Counted from the first letter of the stretch, positions 1 to 9,080 are shown. The stretch: DNA of 64,000 nt from Subtercola boreus (GCF_003399635.1 NZ_NBXB01000028.1:1-64000); one strand, 5' to 3'. Notes: generated by a model not told the origin, from the letters alone. A program made the numbers and translations.

Positions 1-91
1 CGCCCGCCAACAAGGCGTCGAACCGCTGCCGGGCATCCAAAACCCACTCCATCACCGAAGCGATGTCAAAGGTCGAGGCTGGCTGGTTCAT
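1..91 (-). CDS. 5' end of an unidentified gene (partial)
   Basis: A reading frame opens at an ATG at 91 and runs off the left edge without a stop; about 30 codons are visible (MNQPASTFDIASV, then a charged helix). A GGAG lies directly upstream but is unusually close to the ATG. The fragment is too short for a family call. HNH/DUF222-type proteins of this family of bacteria can begin with a similar short helical stretch, but that is only a guess. Confidence 0.4.
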   Translation of the reverse strand, partial: MNQPASTFDIASVMEWVLDARQRFDALLAG

Positions 92-194
92 GCTCCAAGT
101 CAAACACCAACCACTGACATTCCCTCAGCAAAGCCGCGCCAAACTGTAGCCGACGCAAAAAGAGTTCCTGAGAGTTTTCGGCCACAATGAACCA

Positions 195-911
195 ATGACT
201 CTGACCCCCGAGACGAACGGCGCCGCACGCGCCAGCCTCGCCGTCGGTCTCGCCACAGCCGCCTACGGCATCTCCTTCGGAGCGCTGGCCACCGCCGCCG
301 GCCTCGACGTCTGGCAGACCTGTTTCATGAGTCTCGTGATGTTCACGGGCGGCTCGCAGTTCGCTCTCGTCGGCGTCATCGCGTCGGGAGGTGTTGCTGC
401 CGGACCCTCGGCCATCGCCAGCGCCGCCCTGCTCGGATCGCGCAACGTCATCTATGCGTTGCGCATGTCGCCCGTGGTCGGATCAGGCTGGATGAAACGA
501 ATTGCGGCCGCCCACCTGACGATCGATGAGTCTGTGGCCGTTTCGACCGCTCAGTCGACGCCGGCCGCCCAACGCGTCGGATTCTGGCTGACGGGGCTCC
601 TCGTCTTCGTCGGCTGGAACCTCACCACCCTCGTCGGCGCCCTCATCGGCAACCTGATCGGCGATGTCAGTGCCTACGGGCTCGACGCCGCCGCAGCTGC
701 CGCATTCCTCGGCCTGCTCTGGCCCCGCCTGAAGCACCTCCAGGCCCAGGCCGTCGCCGTGGTCGCCGCCGTCGCCGCGGCACTGCTCACGCCGGTCGTC
801 GCTCCGGGGCTCCCGGTGATCATCGCGGCGATCGTCGCGGTCGTCTTCGGGCTGACCGACTGGCTGGGCACACGCACCACTAGTGACACAGAAGGAGCCC
901 CGCTCGCGTGA
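195..911 (+). CDS. azlC: AzlC family branched-chain amino-acid exporter subunit
   Basis: This 238-residue integral membrane protein has the AzlC pattern: an N-terminal helix (YGISFGALATAAG), the conserved FTGGSQFA segment near residue 51, and an SRNVIYALRMSP segment near residue 82. With AzlD it forms a two-component exporter, in known cases for branched-chain amino acids or their analogues (azaleucine resistance). The next gene, azlD, begins inside its end (GTGA overlap at 908-911), so the two are translationally coupled. Substrate is inferred from the family only. Confidence 0.88.
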   Translation: MTLTPETNGAARASLAVGLATAAYGISFGALATAAGLDVWQTCFMSLVMFTGGSQFALVGVIASGGVAAGPSAIASAALLGSRNVIYALRMSPVVGSGWMKRIAAAHLTIDESVAVSTAQSTPAAQRVGFWLTGLLVFVGWNLTTLVGALIGNLIGDVSAYGLDAAAAAAFLGLLWPRLKHLQAQAVAVVAAVAAALLTPVVAPGLPVIIAAIVAVVFGLTDWLGTRTTSDTEGAPLA

Positions 912-1213
912 CGCTCTGGCAGATCCTCATTCTCGCGTCGATCGCGTGTTTCGCTCTCAAGCTCACCGGCTATGTGATCCCGCCGGCGCTCCTCACACGA
1001 CCGACGCCAGCCCGCGTGGCCAATCTGCTCACCGTTGCGCTCCTCGCGGGTCTGATAGCCGTGCAGACGCTCGGCCAGGGTCAGTCGTTGGTTCTGGATG
1101 CCCGTGTGCCGGCCATCCTCGCAGCCGCCGGCCTCTACGCCCTGAAGGTGCCCTTCATCGTCGTCGTTGCCGTGGCGGCGCTGGTGGCAGCGGGCATCCG
1201 GCTGGTGACGTGA
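908..1213 (+). CDS. azlD: AzlD domain protein, small exporter subunit
   Basis: This 101-residue protein has three to four hydrophobic helices, as expected for AzlD, the small partner of AzlC. It starts with a GTG that overlaps the azlC stop (GTGA), the usual coupling for these pairs. It opens with a hydrophobic helix (LWQILILASIACFALKL) followed by the family's YVIPP-like segment. Function follows from the pairing with AzlC. Confidence 0.85.
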   Translation: MTLWQILILASIACFALKLTGYVIPPALLTRPTPARVANLLTVALLAGLIAVQTLGQGQSLVLDARVPAILAAAGLYALKVPFIVVVAVAALVAAGIRLVT

Positions 1214-1240
1214 CGGGTTGGACAGCGTCGACGGGTGGGA

Positions 1241-1246
1241 TAGCGT
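1241..1246 (+). promoter_or_regulatory. -10 box for the mepB-like gene
   Basis: TAGCGT followed by six bases and the GTG start at 1253. It matches the TANNNT-N6-start arrangement repeated across the window, so the mRNA probably starts at the start codon. Confidence 0.5.
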
Positions 1247-1252
1247 GGCCGG

Positions 1253-1684
1253 GTGCAATTCGAAGCGTTCGAGGCCTATTCGGCTGAGGTGGGGGTCACC
1301 GTCGCAGTAGAACCCGAGCCGCAGAACAGCGACTATCAATCGGGCGTTGCGCAGATCGGCGACGAGGCGTGGCACATCCGGACGGCGAGGAACACGCCGA
1401 CCAAGCCGGGTGCATTCGTGGCCTTCTGGAGGCGGGACGCAGACGGGACGACGCAGCCGTTCACGGATGATGACCTCGCCGCAGGCCTGCTTGTCTTCGT
1501 GGAGCAACATGGTCGCCGTGGCGTGTTCCGGTTCACCGGCGCGCATCTCGCCGAACTCGGCATCACCTCCGGGAGGCAACCGGGCAAGCGCGGGTTCCGG
1601 ATCTATCCGAGCTGGTGCGCAGGGTTGAACGCTCAGGCGACGGCCACACAACGTGCACAGGCGTCCGCGTTCCGGGAGTACTGA
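1253..1684 (+). CDS. MepB family protein
   Basis: This 143-residue soluble protein resembles the MepB family, small proteins first noted beside the MepA/MepR efflux genes of Staphylococcus and of unknown biochemical function. Typical features are the central QIGDEAWHIRTARNTPTKPG region, a FW.R....TQPF strand and the C-terminal GKRGFRIYPSW motif. It starts at GTG, and no mepA-type transporter is adjacent. A -10-like TAGCGT sits exactly six bases upstream, suggesting a leaderless transcript. It converges on the dehydrogenase gene with a 44-bp gap. Confidence 0.75.
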   Translation: MQFEAFEAYSAEVGVTVAVEPEPQNSDYQSGVAQIGDEAWHIRTARNTPTKPGAFVAFWRRDADGTTQPFTDDDLAAGLLVFVEQHGRRGVFRFTGAHLAELGITSGRQPGKRGFRIYPSWCAGLNAQATATQRAQASAFREY

Positions 1685-1728
1685 GTTCAAGCCGTGCTGG
1701 TGACCCTGGGGGGCCGCAGCAAGACGAC

Positions 1729-2760
1729 CTAGTAGCCGGCCTCCGGATCCACCACCCCGGCGAATCTGCCGTCGCCGAGGAACGCCGCCACATTCTGTTT
1801 CAGCCGCGCCGCCAGGAGCGGAGCGGTCATCTCGGGGGTGTCCGCGCTGTGCGGCGTGATGATAACGTTCGGGGCCGACCAGAGCGGGTGGCCGTCCGGC
1901 AGCGGCTCAGGGTCGGTGACGTCGACACCCGCGCCGGCTATCTCGCCGGATTCGAGGGCATCGACCAGTGCATCCGTGTCGATGAGGCCGCCGCGGGCGA
2001 TGTTGACGAGATACGCGGTCTTCTTCATCAGGGTGAGCTGTCGCTGTCCGATCAGGTGCCGGGTGCCTGATGTCATGGCGGCGGCCACGAAGACGACGTC
2101 GGCTTCGGCGAGCACCTCATCGAGGTCATCCGATGCCACGGTGCGGTCGGCACCGGGCAGTGGATCGGCGCTCCGGCGCACAATCGTGGTGGCGACGTCG
2201 AACGGCGCGAGGAGGCGCAGTAGCTCGACGGCGATACCACCGGCGCCGATGATGACGACGTGGCGGCCGTACAGGGAGTCCCCCGTGGACTCGCCCCAGG
2301 ACGTGGCGCGCACCCGCTCGGGAATGCGACGCAAGAGGGCCAGCGCGAGCATCAGCGCGTGCTCGGCGACAGGCTGGGCATACGCGCCCTTGGCGCTCGT
2401 CCACAGCAGGTGCGGCCGGTTGTGACTCTTCAGAACATCGGCGAACGCATCGATCCCAGCCCACGGAAGCTGCACCCACTGCACCTGGGGGTTCGCGTCG
2501 AGGGCCGCCCCGAGATCGCTCGGCGAACGGGAGGTGAGCCAGACGATGCCGCGGGTGTGCTCGGAGAGGTCGCTCACCTCTCCCCCGGCGGCGGTCACGG
2601 CGTCGACGAAGAGCGCACCGGGCTTCGGGAGGAACGCGATGGGGCCCGGGGTGGGTCGGAGCTCGGTGCTCACGGGCACGACGTCGACGGAGAGCACAGC
2701 ACGATGCTGGCCGGCGTTCGGCCCCGCGACGTCAGGCTGGTCGTAACGGGAGGTGCTCAT
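1729..2760 (-). CDS. D-2-hydroxyacid dehydrogenase (NAD-dependent)
   Basis: This 343-residue enzyme belongs to the D-isomer-specific 2-hydroxyacid dehydrogenases. The Rossmann glycine motif (VIIGAGGIAVELL), the ARGGLIDTDAL segment and the catalytic histidine in NVIITPHSADTPE are all visible. These enzymes interconvert 2-keto acids and D-2-hydroxy acids with NAD(P); the substrate cannot be told from sequence. The frame stays open upstream into the ABC gene, but that part reads as low-quality Arg/Ser-rich sequence, so ATG 2760 (MSTSRYDQPDVAG) was chosen. It lies 28 bp downstream of the ABC ATPase gene on the same strand and is probably cotranscribed with it. Confidence 0.85.
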   Translation of the reverse strand: MSTSRYDQPDVAGPNAGQHRAVLSVDVVPVSTELRPTPGPIAFLPKPGALFVDAVTAAGGEVSDLSEHTRGIVWLTSRSPSDLGAALDANPQVQWVQLPWAGIDAFADVLKSHNRPHLLWTSAKGAYAQPVAEHALMLALALLRRIPERVRATSWGESTGDSLYGRHVVIIGAGGIAVELLRLLAPFDVATTIVRRSADPLPGADRTVASDDLDEVLAEADVVFVAAAMTSGTRHLIGQRQLTLMKKTAYLVNIARGGLIDTDALVDALESGEIAGAGVDVTDPEPLPDGHPLWSAPNVIITPHSADTPEMTAPLLAARLKQNVAAFLGDGRFAGVVDPEAGY

Positions 2761-2788
2761 GGAAGCCTTTCGGGCGGATCGGCGGGCG

Positions 2789-3601
2789 CTAGCGTTCCGT
2801 CGTACCCATTGTCTTCGCCAGGCTGGCGACGTAGGGATGCCTCGGATCGGAGAGCACCTCGTCCATGGTACCGACGCCGACGACCACGCCTTCGTGCAGC
2901 ACGACGATCCGATCCACCGATCGCCGCAGCACCTCGAGGTCATGGCTCACGATCAGCGCCGTCGCGCCGCGTTCCCGCTGCATGGCGACGATCACATCGA
3001 TGATGGGACCCCGGATCGAGACATCCACACCCGCCGTGGGCTCGTCTGCGACGAGGAACACGGGATCGAGGATGAGCGAACGAGCGATGGCAACACGCTG
3101 GCGTTGGCCGTTCGACAGTTCGTGCGGGAGCTTGCGGGCTGTTCCGTTCGGCAGCAGCAGGGCATCCAGAAGCGTGGCGACCTTGAGGCTGGCGGACTTC
3201 TCGTCGAACCGCTTGTCTCGGGAGAAGATCGGCTCGGCGACGAGCTCGGCGACGGTCAGATTGGGCGCGAAGTCGTTGCCCGAGCTCTGCGGAAGATAGC
3301 CGACGCCGAAGGTCAGCCGGTTGAACTTGCGACCGCGGACGCCTTTGCGGAGGTCGAATCCGAGAACCCGGAACTCCCCGCCGGTCACCCGAGGGTTGAC
3401 GGCACGCGACTTGGCGCCGGCCAGCCCCGACGCGACGAGGCCGAAGGTGGACTTGCCTGACCCGCTCGACCCGACCAGCCCGATGATCTCGCCGGGCTCG
3501 ATGCGAAGGCTCACTCCGCGAACGGCTGTGTGGACAGCGCTGACGCTGTGGGCGGGGTACTCGATCGTCACATCGGACGCGAGCAGAACGGGCTCACTCA
3601 T
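2789..3601 (-). CDS. Orphan ABC transporter ATP-binding protein (peptide/metabolite type)
   Basis: This 270-residue ATPase has Walker A (GSSGSGKST), a Q-loop (YLPQSSG), a slightly unusual signature (LSNGQRQRVAIARSL), Walker B (VFLVADEP) and an H-loop (IVSHD). The DPRHPYVASL tail resembles oligopeptide/dipeptide ATPases (OppD/DppD type). No permease or binding protein is in the window, so its partners must be encoded elsewhere. It lies 35 bp from dnaG and has a possible own -10 element (TAAGCT, 3609-3614, seven bases before the ATG). Confidence 0.85.
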   Translation of the reverse strand: MSEPVLLASDVTIEYPAHSVSAVHTAVRGVSLRIEPGEIIGLVGSSGSGKSTFGLVASGLAGAKSRAVNPRVTGGEFRVLGFDLRKGVRGRKFNRLTFGVGYLPQSSGNDFAPNLTVAELVAEPIFSRDKRFDEKSASLKVATLLDALLLPNGTARKLPHELSNGQRQRVAIARSLILDPVFLVADEPTAGVDVSIRGPIIDVIVAMQRERGATALIVSHDLEVLRRSVDRIVVLHEGVVVGVGTMDEVLSDPRHPYVASLAKTMGTTER

Positions 3602-3608
3602 GACTGCG

Positions 3609-3614
3609 AGCTTA
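3609..3614 (-). promoter_or_regulatory. -10-like box before the ABC ATPase gene
   Basis: TAAGCT on the minus strand, seven bases before the ATG at 3601. It is close to the window's TANNNT-N6-start pattern, one base longer, so confidence is lower. Confidence 0.35.
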
Positions 3615-3636
3615 ACCGCTCGGCCTGACGGGAGGG

Positions 3637-5628
3637 TCAGTCTGCGTGGATGGCGCGCCGCTCCGCCTCGAGTTGCATGAGTTCGCGCTGCAGCGAGCGG
3701 TACGCATCGGGGTCGACGGACTGCTCGGTGCGCTGCAACCGCCCGAGCACCTCTTCCTTTCGCCGCACGAGGTGTCGTTCGATGAGTGAGGAGGTGACCC
3801 GCCGGAGATAGACGTCGAGTTCACGCTCCGGCCGCTCAGGGACCGGGGCGACAGCGAGCTGCTCGACGAGGGTGACGTAGGGCGCCCCGACGCTGGCCAC
3901 GATGGTGGCAACCCAGTCGGGTCGTTCGTAGTCGTCGATGGATGCCGCGATCGCACTCCGCACGGCCGCAAGCGACTGGTCGCTGAAGCCGACGACGGAT
4001 GCCCGGGCCAGCAGCTCACGGCCCACGACCTTCGGGTACTGCAGCATCGCCATCAGGGCATCGCGTTCGAGTCGCACAGCCGTCGTGCTGGGAAGCTGGG
4101 TGAGCGACACCTGCTGCACGGGAGGCGACTCCTGCTGGGGCCGCTGGCCGAGCTCCTGCTGGCCGGGCACCTGAGGGGATTGCTGCTGGGGCTGCTGCGA
4201 CGCCTGCGGCTGGAATCGCTGAGGCTGGGATCGCTGCTGCTGGGGTTGCTGTTGCTTCTGTTCAGGCCGGCGTCCCTGTTGCGGTTGGCCGCCCTGCGCC
4301 CCCGCCTCGCGGCGCCGCGCGCTCTCCACGGCATTCTTGACTTCGGCGAGGTCGACTCCGAGCATCCCGGCGAGCTCCCGCGTGTAGCCCGGTCGGAGCG
4401 CGGGGTCGCGGATGTCGGAGACGATCGGTGCCGCATCCCGGAGGCCGGCCGCCCGGCCCTCGACCGTGTTGAGGTCGTAGTTCGACAGCTTCTGCCTGAT
4501 CGCGAATTCGAACATGGGCTTCTTCGAGGTGATGAGCCTTCTCACCGCGTCGTCTCCGCGCCCCAGGCGGAGGTCGCAGGGGTCGAGCCCGTCGGGCGCC
4601 ACCGCCACGTAGGTCTGCGCCTCGAAACGCTGCTCCTCGCTGAAGGCGCGGAGTGCGGCCTTCTGCCCCGCGGCATCGGGGTCGAAGGTGAAGACAACTT
4701 CGCCGAGCCCGACGGTGTCGTCGCCCAGGATGCGCCGGATGATCTTGATGTGTTCGACACCGAAGGCCGTTCCGCAGGTCGCCACCGCGGTGGTCACACC
4801 GGCGAGATGGCAGGCCATGACGTCGGTGTAGCCTTCGACCACCACGACCTGCCGCGCGCGGGAGATGTCGCGCTTGGCCAGATCCAGACCGTAGAGCACC
4901 TGTGACTTGTGATACACCGGCGTCTCGGGGGTGTTGAGGTATTTGGGGCCCTTGTCGTCGTCGTACAGCCGCCGGGCGCCGAACCCGACGGTCTGGCCGG
5001 TCTGGTCGCGGATCGGCCACACCAGCCGGCCGCGGAAGCGATCGTATGACCCACGGTCGCCCGAGCTGGTGAGCCCGGCGAGGGAGAGCTCCTCGGCGGT
5101 GTAGCCGCGGGACCGGAGGTGTTTGCCGAGGTTGTCCCAGCCCTGAGGGGCGTATCCGACTCCGAAGCGCTCGGCAGCGGCAGCGTCGAACCCGCGTTCC
5201 CCGAGGAACCGCCGGCCGATGTCGGCGCCCTCGGTGACGAGCTGTTCGGTGAACCACTCCCTGGCCGCCTCATTCGCCGCAAGCAGTCGCGCCCGGTTGG
5301 TGTGGTCGCTGGCCGAGCCGCCGTCTTCGTAGTGCAGCTCGAATCCGATGCCGGCAGCGAGGCGCTCGACGGCCTCGCTGAAGGTGACGTGGTCGATCTT
5401 CTGCAGGAAGGTGAAGACGTCGCCGCCCTCACCGCAGCCGAAGCACTTGTAATAGCCGACCTGCGGCCGAACGTGGAAACTCGGTGAACGCTCGTCGTGG
5501 AAGGGGCAGAGACCTTTCATCGACCCCACGCCCGCGCTCTTCAGCGTGACGAATTCGCCGACCACGTCGGCGATGTTGATGCGCGATCGCACCTCGTCGA
5601 TGTCGGCGCGCCTGATCAGCCCGGCCAT
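3637..5628 (-). CDS. dnaG: DNA primase DnaG
   Basis: DnaG (663 residues) makes RNA primers at the replication fork. The N-terminal zinc-binding domain has the CHC2 ligands Cys41, His44, Cys62 and Cys65. The central Toprim domain has VVVVEGYTDVM and FDPDAAGQKAA, which carry the catalytic Glu and metal-binding Asp residues. A Gln/Pro-rich low-complexity linker at about residues 440-505 joins the core to the C-terminal helicase-binding region, and it is longer than in typical primases. ATG 5628 was chosen because the conserved MAGLIRRADIDEVRSR start follows it; the gene begins 4 bp after the dgt stop, so the two form an operon. Confidence 0.95.
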   Translation of the reverse strand: MAGLIRRADIDEVRSRINIADVVGEFVTLKSAGVGSMKGLCPFHDERSPSFHVRPQVGYYKCFGCGEGGDVFTFLQKIDHVTFSEAVERLAAGIGFELHYEDGGSASDHTNRARLLAANEAAREWFTEQLVTEGADIGRRFLGERGFDAAAAERFGVGYAPQGWDNLGKHLRSRGYTAEELSLAGLTSSGDRGSYDRFRGRLVWPIRDQTGQTVGFGARRLYDDDKGPKYLNTPETPVYHKSQVLYGLDLAKRDISRARQVVVVEGYTDVMACHLAGVTTAVATCGTAFGVEHIKIIRRILGDDTVGLGEVVFTFDPDAAGQKAALRAFSEEQRFEAQTYVAVAPDGLDPCDLRLGRGDDAVRRLITSKKPMFEFAIRQKLSNYDLNTVEGRAAGLRDAAPIVSDIRDPALRPGYTRELAGMLGVDLAEVKNAVESARRREAGAQGGQPQQGRRPEQKQQQPQQQRSQPQRFQPQASQQPQQQSPQVPGQQELGQRPQQESPPVQQVSLTQLPSTTAVRLERDALMAMLQYPKVVGRELLARASVVGFSDQSLAAVRSAIAASIDDYERPDWVATIVASVGAPYVTLVEQLAVAPVPERPERELDVYLRRVTSSLIERHLVRRKEEVLGRLQRTEQSVDPDAYRSLQRELMQLEAERRAIHAD

Positions 5629-5632
5629 GGCG

Positions 5633-6928
5633 TCACGCCTTCTGCGAGATCGGGGTGGCGGCGGTGAGCCGGGTGTGCCAGGTGAGAGCGGACTGGTCGG
5701 TGAGGCTCGCGACCTGGTCGACGACGACACGTTTGCGCTCGGCGTCGGACCCGGCAGCGGCCCAGTCTGCGGCGAACGGCGGCTCGAGGTGCTGCTCCCC
5801 CGACGCCATCAGGGTCTCCGCCAGGTCGACGAGCAGCGCACGTTGTGCCCGGTAGATGGGCTTCCGCTTGGTGCTCGACATCACGAAGGCCGCCACGATG
5901 CCTTTCAGAACCGCGATCTCCGCGGCCACGGACCGGGGAACCACCACGTTCGCGTTATAGCGGATGAGGCTCGCCGCGGGATACGCCTCGCGCGTGGCCT
6001 GTGTGGCGGAACCCGCGAACCGCCCGATCAGCTGGCTTGTCAGGTTCTTGAGCTGGGCCTGGGCGACGCGGCTGCCGTTCCAATCGTCCATCCAGACGTC
6101 GAGGGAGTCGAGCCGGTCGAAGGCGGCGATGAGTTCGGCGTGGCTGAACGACCCGCCCACCCAGGAGTGCATGCTCGTGACGAGGGCATCGTGGTCGACC
6201 CGGCTGCCGAGAGCCGGCACGTCGACGTAGCCGTTCAGCACCGCGTCCTCGAAGTCGTGCACCGAGTAGGCGATGTCGTCGGAGAGATCCATGACCTGGG
6301 CCTCGACGCAGAGCACCCCGGCTGGCGCGCCCTGCCTCAGCCAGGTGAAGACGGGCACGTCGTCGCTGTAGACGCCGAACTTCTGCCGCCCGCTCGCGTC
6401 GGTCACCGCTTCGTCGGCCGACCACGGGTACTTGCAGCTCGCATCGAGGCTCGCGCGAGTCAGGTTCAACCCGAAGGTCTCGCCGCCCGGCCCGAAGACC
6501 TTCGGCTCGAGCCTCGTCAGAATGCGCAGGCTCTGCGCATTGCCTTCGAACCCGCCGATGGCGGCTGCCCACTCGGAGAGCGCACGCTCCCCGTTGTGGC
6601 CGAACGGAGGGTGACCGAGATCGTGGGCCAGGCACGCGGTGTCGACCACGTCGGGGTCGAGCCCGAGGCTCGAGGCGAGCTCCCGCCCCACCTGCGCCAC
6701 CTCGAGGGAGTGCGTCAGCCGGTTGCGCGCGAAGTCGAGGTCAGCCGCCGGGCTCAGCACCTGCGTCTTCGCTGCGAGACGACGGAGAGCCCCTGAGTGC
6801 AACAGGCGCGCGCGATCCCGGGCGAAGTCGCTCCGGCGGCTGTAGTGCTCTTCGGGCAGGGGGCGCTCGGTGTCGACGATGTCGTACCCGCTCGGGGGTT
6901 CGACCGACATCGCGTGGGCGTCAGCCAC
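5633..6928 (-). CDS. dgt: Deoxyguanosinetriphosphate triphosphohydrolase-like protein
   Basis: This HD-superfamily hydrolase cleaves dNTPs to deoxynucleosides and triphosphate. The metal-binding motif is visible (AHDLGHPPFGHNGE), preceded by the histidine of RNRLTHSLEVAQ. The GTG at 6928 (431 residues) was chosen because GGAG lies seven bases upstream; an ATG at 6910 (425 residues, MSVEPPSGYD) is a credible alternative but has no visible ribosome-binding site. The 5' end overlaps the dus stop by 8 bp, and dnaG follows after 4 bp, giving a dus-dgt-dnaG operon. Confidence 0.9.
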   Translation of the reverse strand: MADAHAMSVEPPSGYDIVDTERPLPEEHYSRRSDFARDRARLLHSGALRRLAAKTQVLSPAADLDFARNRLTHSLEVAQVGRELASSLGLDPDVVDTACLAHDLGHPPFGHNGERALSEWAAAIGGFEGNAQSLRILTRLEPKVFGPGGETFGLNLTRASLDASCKYPWSADEAVTDASGRQKFGVYSDDVPVFTWLRQGAPAGVLCVEAQVMDLSDDIAYSVHDFEDAVLNGYVDVPALGSRVDHDALVTSMHSWVGGSFSHAELIAAFDRLDSLDVWMDDWNGSRVAQAQLKNLTSQLIGRFAGSATQATREAYPAASLIRYNANVVVPRSVAAEIAVLKGIVAAFVMSSTKRKPIYRAQRALLVDLAETLMASGEQHLEPPFAADWAAAGSDAERKRVVVDQVASLTDQSALTWHTRLTAATPISQKA

Positions 6929-8114
6929 CGCTGTGCTCCAGCTCTGCGCCGGCGAGTTGCCGAAGGCCCGGGCTGTCGAGCGTGCGGGAAGCCAGCCAAC
7001 CGTCAGGCAGGGTCGGCTTCTTCGGCCGGCCGGCTCGACCCCGCGGCCCTTCGGCGTCGACACCCGGGTACGGCAGAGCAGGGTCGAGCATCGCCAGCAG
7101 GTCGTCCATCTCGGCGAGCGAGGTGACCATTGCGAGCGACGTTCTGATCTCGTGCCCGACCGGGTACCCCTTGAAGTACCAGGCGACATGCTTACGGATG
7201 TCGCGGCAGGCGTGCTCCTCGCTGTCGTAGAACTCGGTGAGCAGCACCGTGTGCCGGCGGAGCGCCGCAGCGACCTGGCCGAGCGGCGGATGGGCGCGGG
7301 CCGCGAGGGCCTCCGCCTCGGAGATCTCGCCGTTTCGCGCGCGGAAGGCCGCCGCGAGGTCGCCGAAGAGCCACGGCCGGCCGAGGCAGCCACGACCGAC
7401 GACCACGCCGTCGCAGCCGGTCTCGTCGACCATGCGGAGCGCGTCGTCGGCCGACCAGATGTCGCCGTTGCCGAGCACCGGCACACTCGTGATGGTCTGC
7501 TTGAGCTTCGCGATGGCCGACCAGTCGGCCTGGCCCGAATAGAAGTCGGCGGCCGTGCGGGCGTGAAGGGCGATGGATGCCACACCGGCACCCTCTGCGG
7601 CACGTGCGGCTTCGAGGTAGGTGAGGTGGGTGTCGTCGATGCCCTTGCGCATCTTCACCGTCACCGGGATGTCTCCGGCAGCGTCGACCGCGGCTTCGAC
7701 GATCGAACGGAAGAGATCGCTCTTCCACGGCAGCGCCGAGCCACCGCCTCGCCGCGTGACCTTGGGAACGGGGCATCCGAAGTTCATGTCGATGTGGTCG
7801 GCGCGGTCTTCGGCGACCAGCATCGTGACGGCCTCCCGCATCACCTTCGGGTCGACACCGTAGAGCTGGATCGACCGGGTGGTCTCGGAGGGGTGGTGCG
7901 TGATCAGCCGCATCGACTCGGGGGTGCGTTCGACGAGGGCGCGCGACGTGATCATCTCGCTGACGTACAGCCCGGCACCGTATTCACGGCAGAGCCTGCG
8001 GTACGCGGTGTTCGTGATCCCGGCCATGGGCGCGAGAACAACCGGCACGTCGAGGGCGATCGGGCCGATGGTGAGTTTCCGCCCGGGGGCGGTAGTGGTT
8101 GTTGGTGCAGACAT
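6921..8114 (-). CDS. dus: tRNA dihydrouridine synthase (DusB type)
   Basis: This 397-residue FMN enzyme reduces uridine to dihydrouridine in tRNA. Conserved elements are VVLAPMAGITNTAYR, the catalytic cysteine in MNFGCPVPKVTRRGGG, the VKMRKGIDD strand, ALHART and the phosphate-binding GNGDIWSADDA and GVVVGRGCLGRPW. The C-terminal tail is rich in Arg and Pro. It is the first gene of the dus-dgt-dnaG run. The 215 bp upstream, to 8330, hold no gene that I can support. Confidence 0.93.
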   Translation of the reverse strand: MSAPTTTTAPGRKLTIGPIALDVPVVLAPMAGITNTAYRRLCREYGAGLYVSEMITSRALVERTPESMRLITHHPSETTRSIQLYGVDPKVMREAVTMLVAEDRADHIDMNFGCPVPKVTRRGGGSALPWKSDLFRSIVEAAVDAAGDIPVTVKMRKGIDDTHLTYLEAARAAEGAGVASIALHARTAADFYSGQADWSAIAKLKQTITSVPVLGNGDIWSADDALRMVDETGCDGVVVGRGCLGRPWLFGDLAAAFRARNGEISEAEALAARAHPPLGQVAAALRRHTVLLTEFYDSEEHACRDIRKHVAWYFKGYPVGHEIRTSLAMVTSLAEMDDLLAMLDPALPYPGVDAEGPRGRAGRPKKPTLPDGWLASRTLDSPGLRQLAGAELEHSGG

Positions 8115-8329
8115 CTCGTCAATTCTCCCAGAGTTTCGAAGCGACGACGCCGTCTGCGGTGCGACTGTGGAGAAGTGTCAGTTCTGCTCTCCTGTGGAGG
8201 AGCTGTCCGCATCCGTCGGCGTACACACACCGTCGATGCCGCAGACCATCCCCTCGGGAGGGACACCGCCGAGAAGTGACGTCACCGGAGAGAGGATCTT
8301 CACGGCACCAGCCGGAACGCCCTCCCCCG

Positions 8330-9022
8330 TCACGATGCCACCGCCTTCCGCTCCTCGGTCAGCTGCGCCAGCAATTCGCTGAACGTCGCCGCATCCTGCG
8401 CACCGGAGACTCCGTACTGCTCGTCGAACACGAAGAACGGCACGCCCTGGATGCCGTAGGCGACGGCCTGCGCCTGGTCGGCCTTCACCCCGGCGAGATG
8501 CTCGTTCTCACGGAGGGAGCGGAGGACATCCTCCCGGTCGAGCCCAATCTCGGCGGCCAGGTCGGCCAGATCCTCGTCGCGCCCCACATGCCGTCCCTCT
8601 TCGAAATACGCCTTCAGCAGGCGTTCCTTCGCCTCGAGCTGCAGGCCGCGCGCCTTCGCGTAGTGGATGAGCTGGTGGGCCTTGACCGTGTTGGTGTGCT
8701 GGAGTGCGTCGTAGTCGTAGTGCAGCCCCACGTCGGTGGCGATGCCGGTCACCCGCTCCAACATCTCGGCAGCCTGCGCGGGGGCTATGCCCTTGTGCGA
8801 GGCGAGAAACTCGGTCTCGCTGCCCTCGAAGTCGACGGGCGTGTCGGGTGACAGCTCGAAGGAGTGGTACTCGACCTCGATGTCGGATGCCCCGACCCCA
8901 GCCGCTGCACGATACGAAGCGATGCCGCTCTCGAGCTTTCGCTTGCCGATGTAGCACCACGGGCAGGCGATGTCGCTCCACACGTCGATCTTGATGGGGG
9001 CGGATGTACCAGTGTCGCTCAT
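8330..9022 (-). CDS. DsbA family (FrnE-like) oxidoreductase
   Basis: This 230-residue protein has a thioredoxin-type CPWC active site (SDIACPWCYIGKRKLE) near the N-terminus and no signal peptide. It is therefore a cytoplasmic DsbA/FrnE-like protein of the 2-hydroxychromene-2-carboxylate isomerase-related group, probably a disulfide isomerase or oxidoreductase. The C-terminal GVPFFVFDEQYGVSGAQ with the cis-proline is typical. ATG 9022 (MSDTGTSAPIKIDVW) was preferred to an upstream in-frame start because homology begins there. It is divergent from the ybaK-like gene. Confidence 0.88.
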   Translation of the reverse strand: MSDTGTSAPIKIDVWSDIACPWCYIGKRKLESGIASYRAAAGVGASDIEVEYHSFELSPDTPVDFEGSETEFLASHKGIAPAQAAEMLERVTGIATDVGLHYDYDALQHTNTVKAHQLIHYAKARGLQLEAKERLLKAYFEEGRHVGRDEDLADLAAEIGLDREDVLRSLRENEHLAGVKADQAQAVAYGIQGVPFFVFDEQYGVSGAQDAATFSELLAQLTEERKAVAS

Positions 9023-9080
9023 GTGGAATCCAACGGGCCAGGCGGGAAGGCTATTCCCCGATGCGCGGTTGGATGAAGAC

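Noticed and set aside
8115-8329. Possible small gene or RNA between dus and the DsbA-like gene
   Set aside because: Frames on both strands are short or shadows, no start with ribosome-binding site stands out, and no RNA fold is evident by eye.
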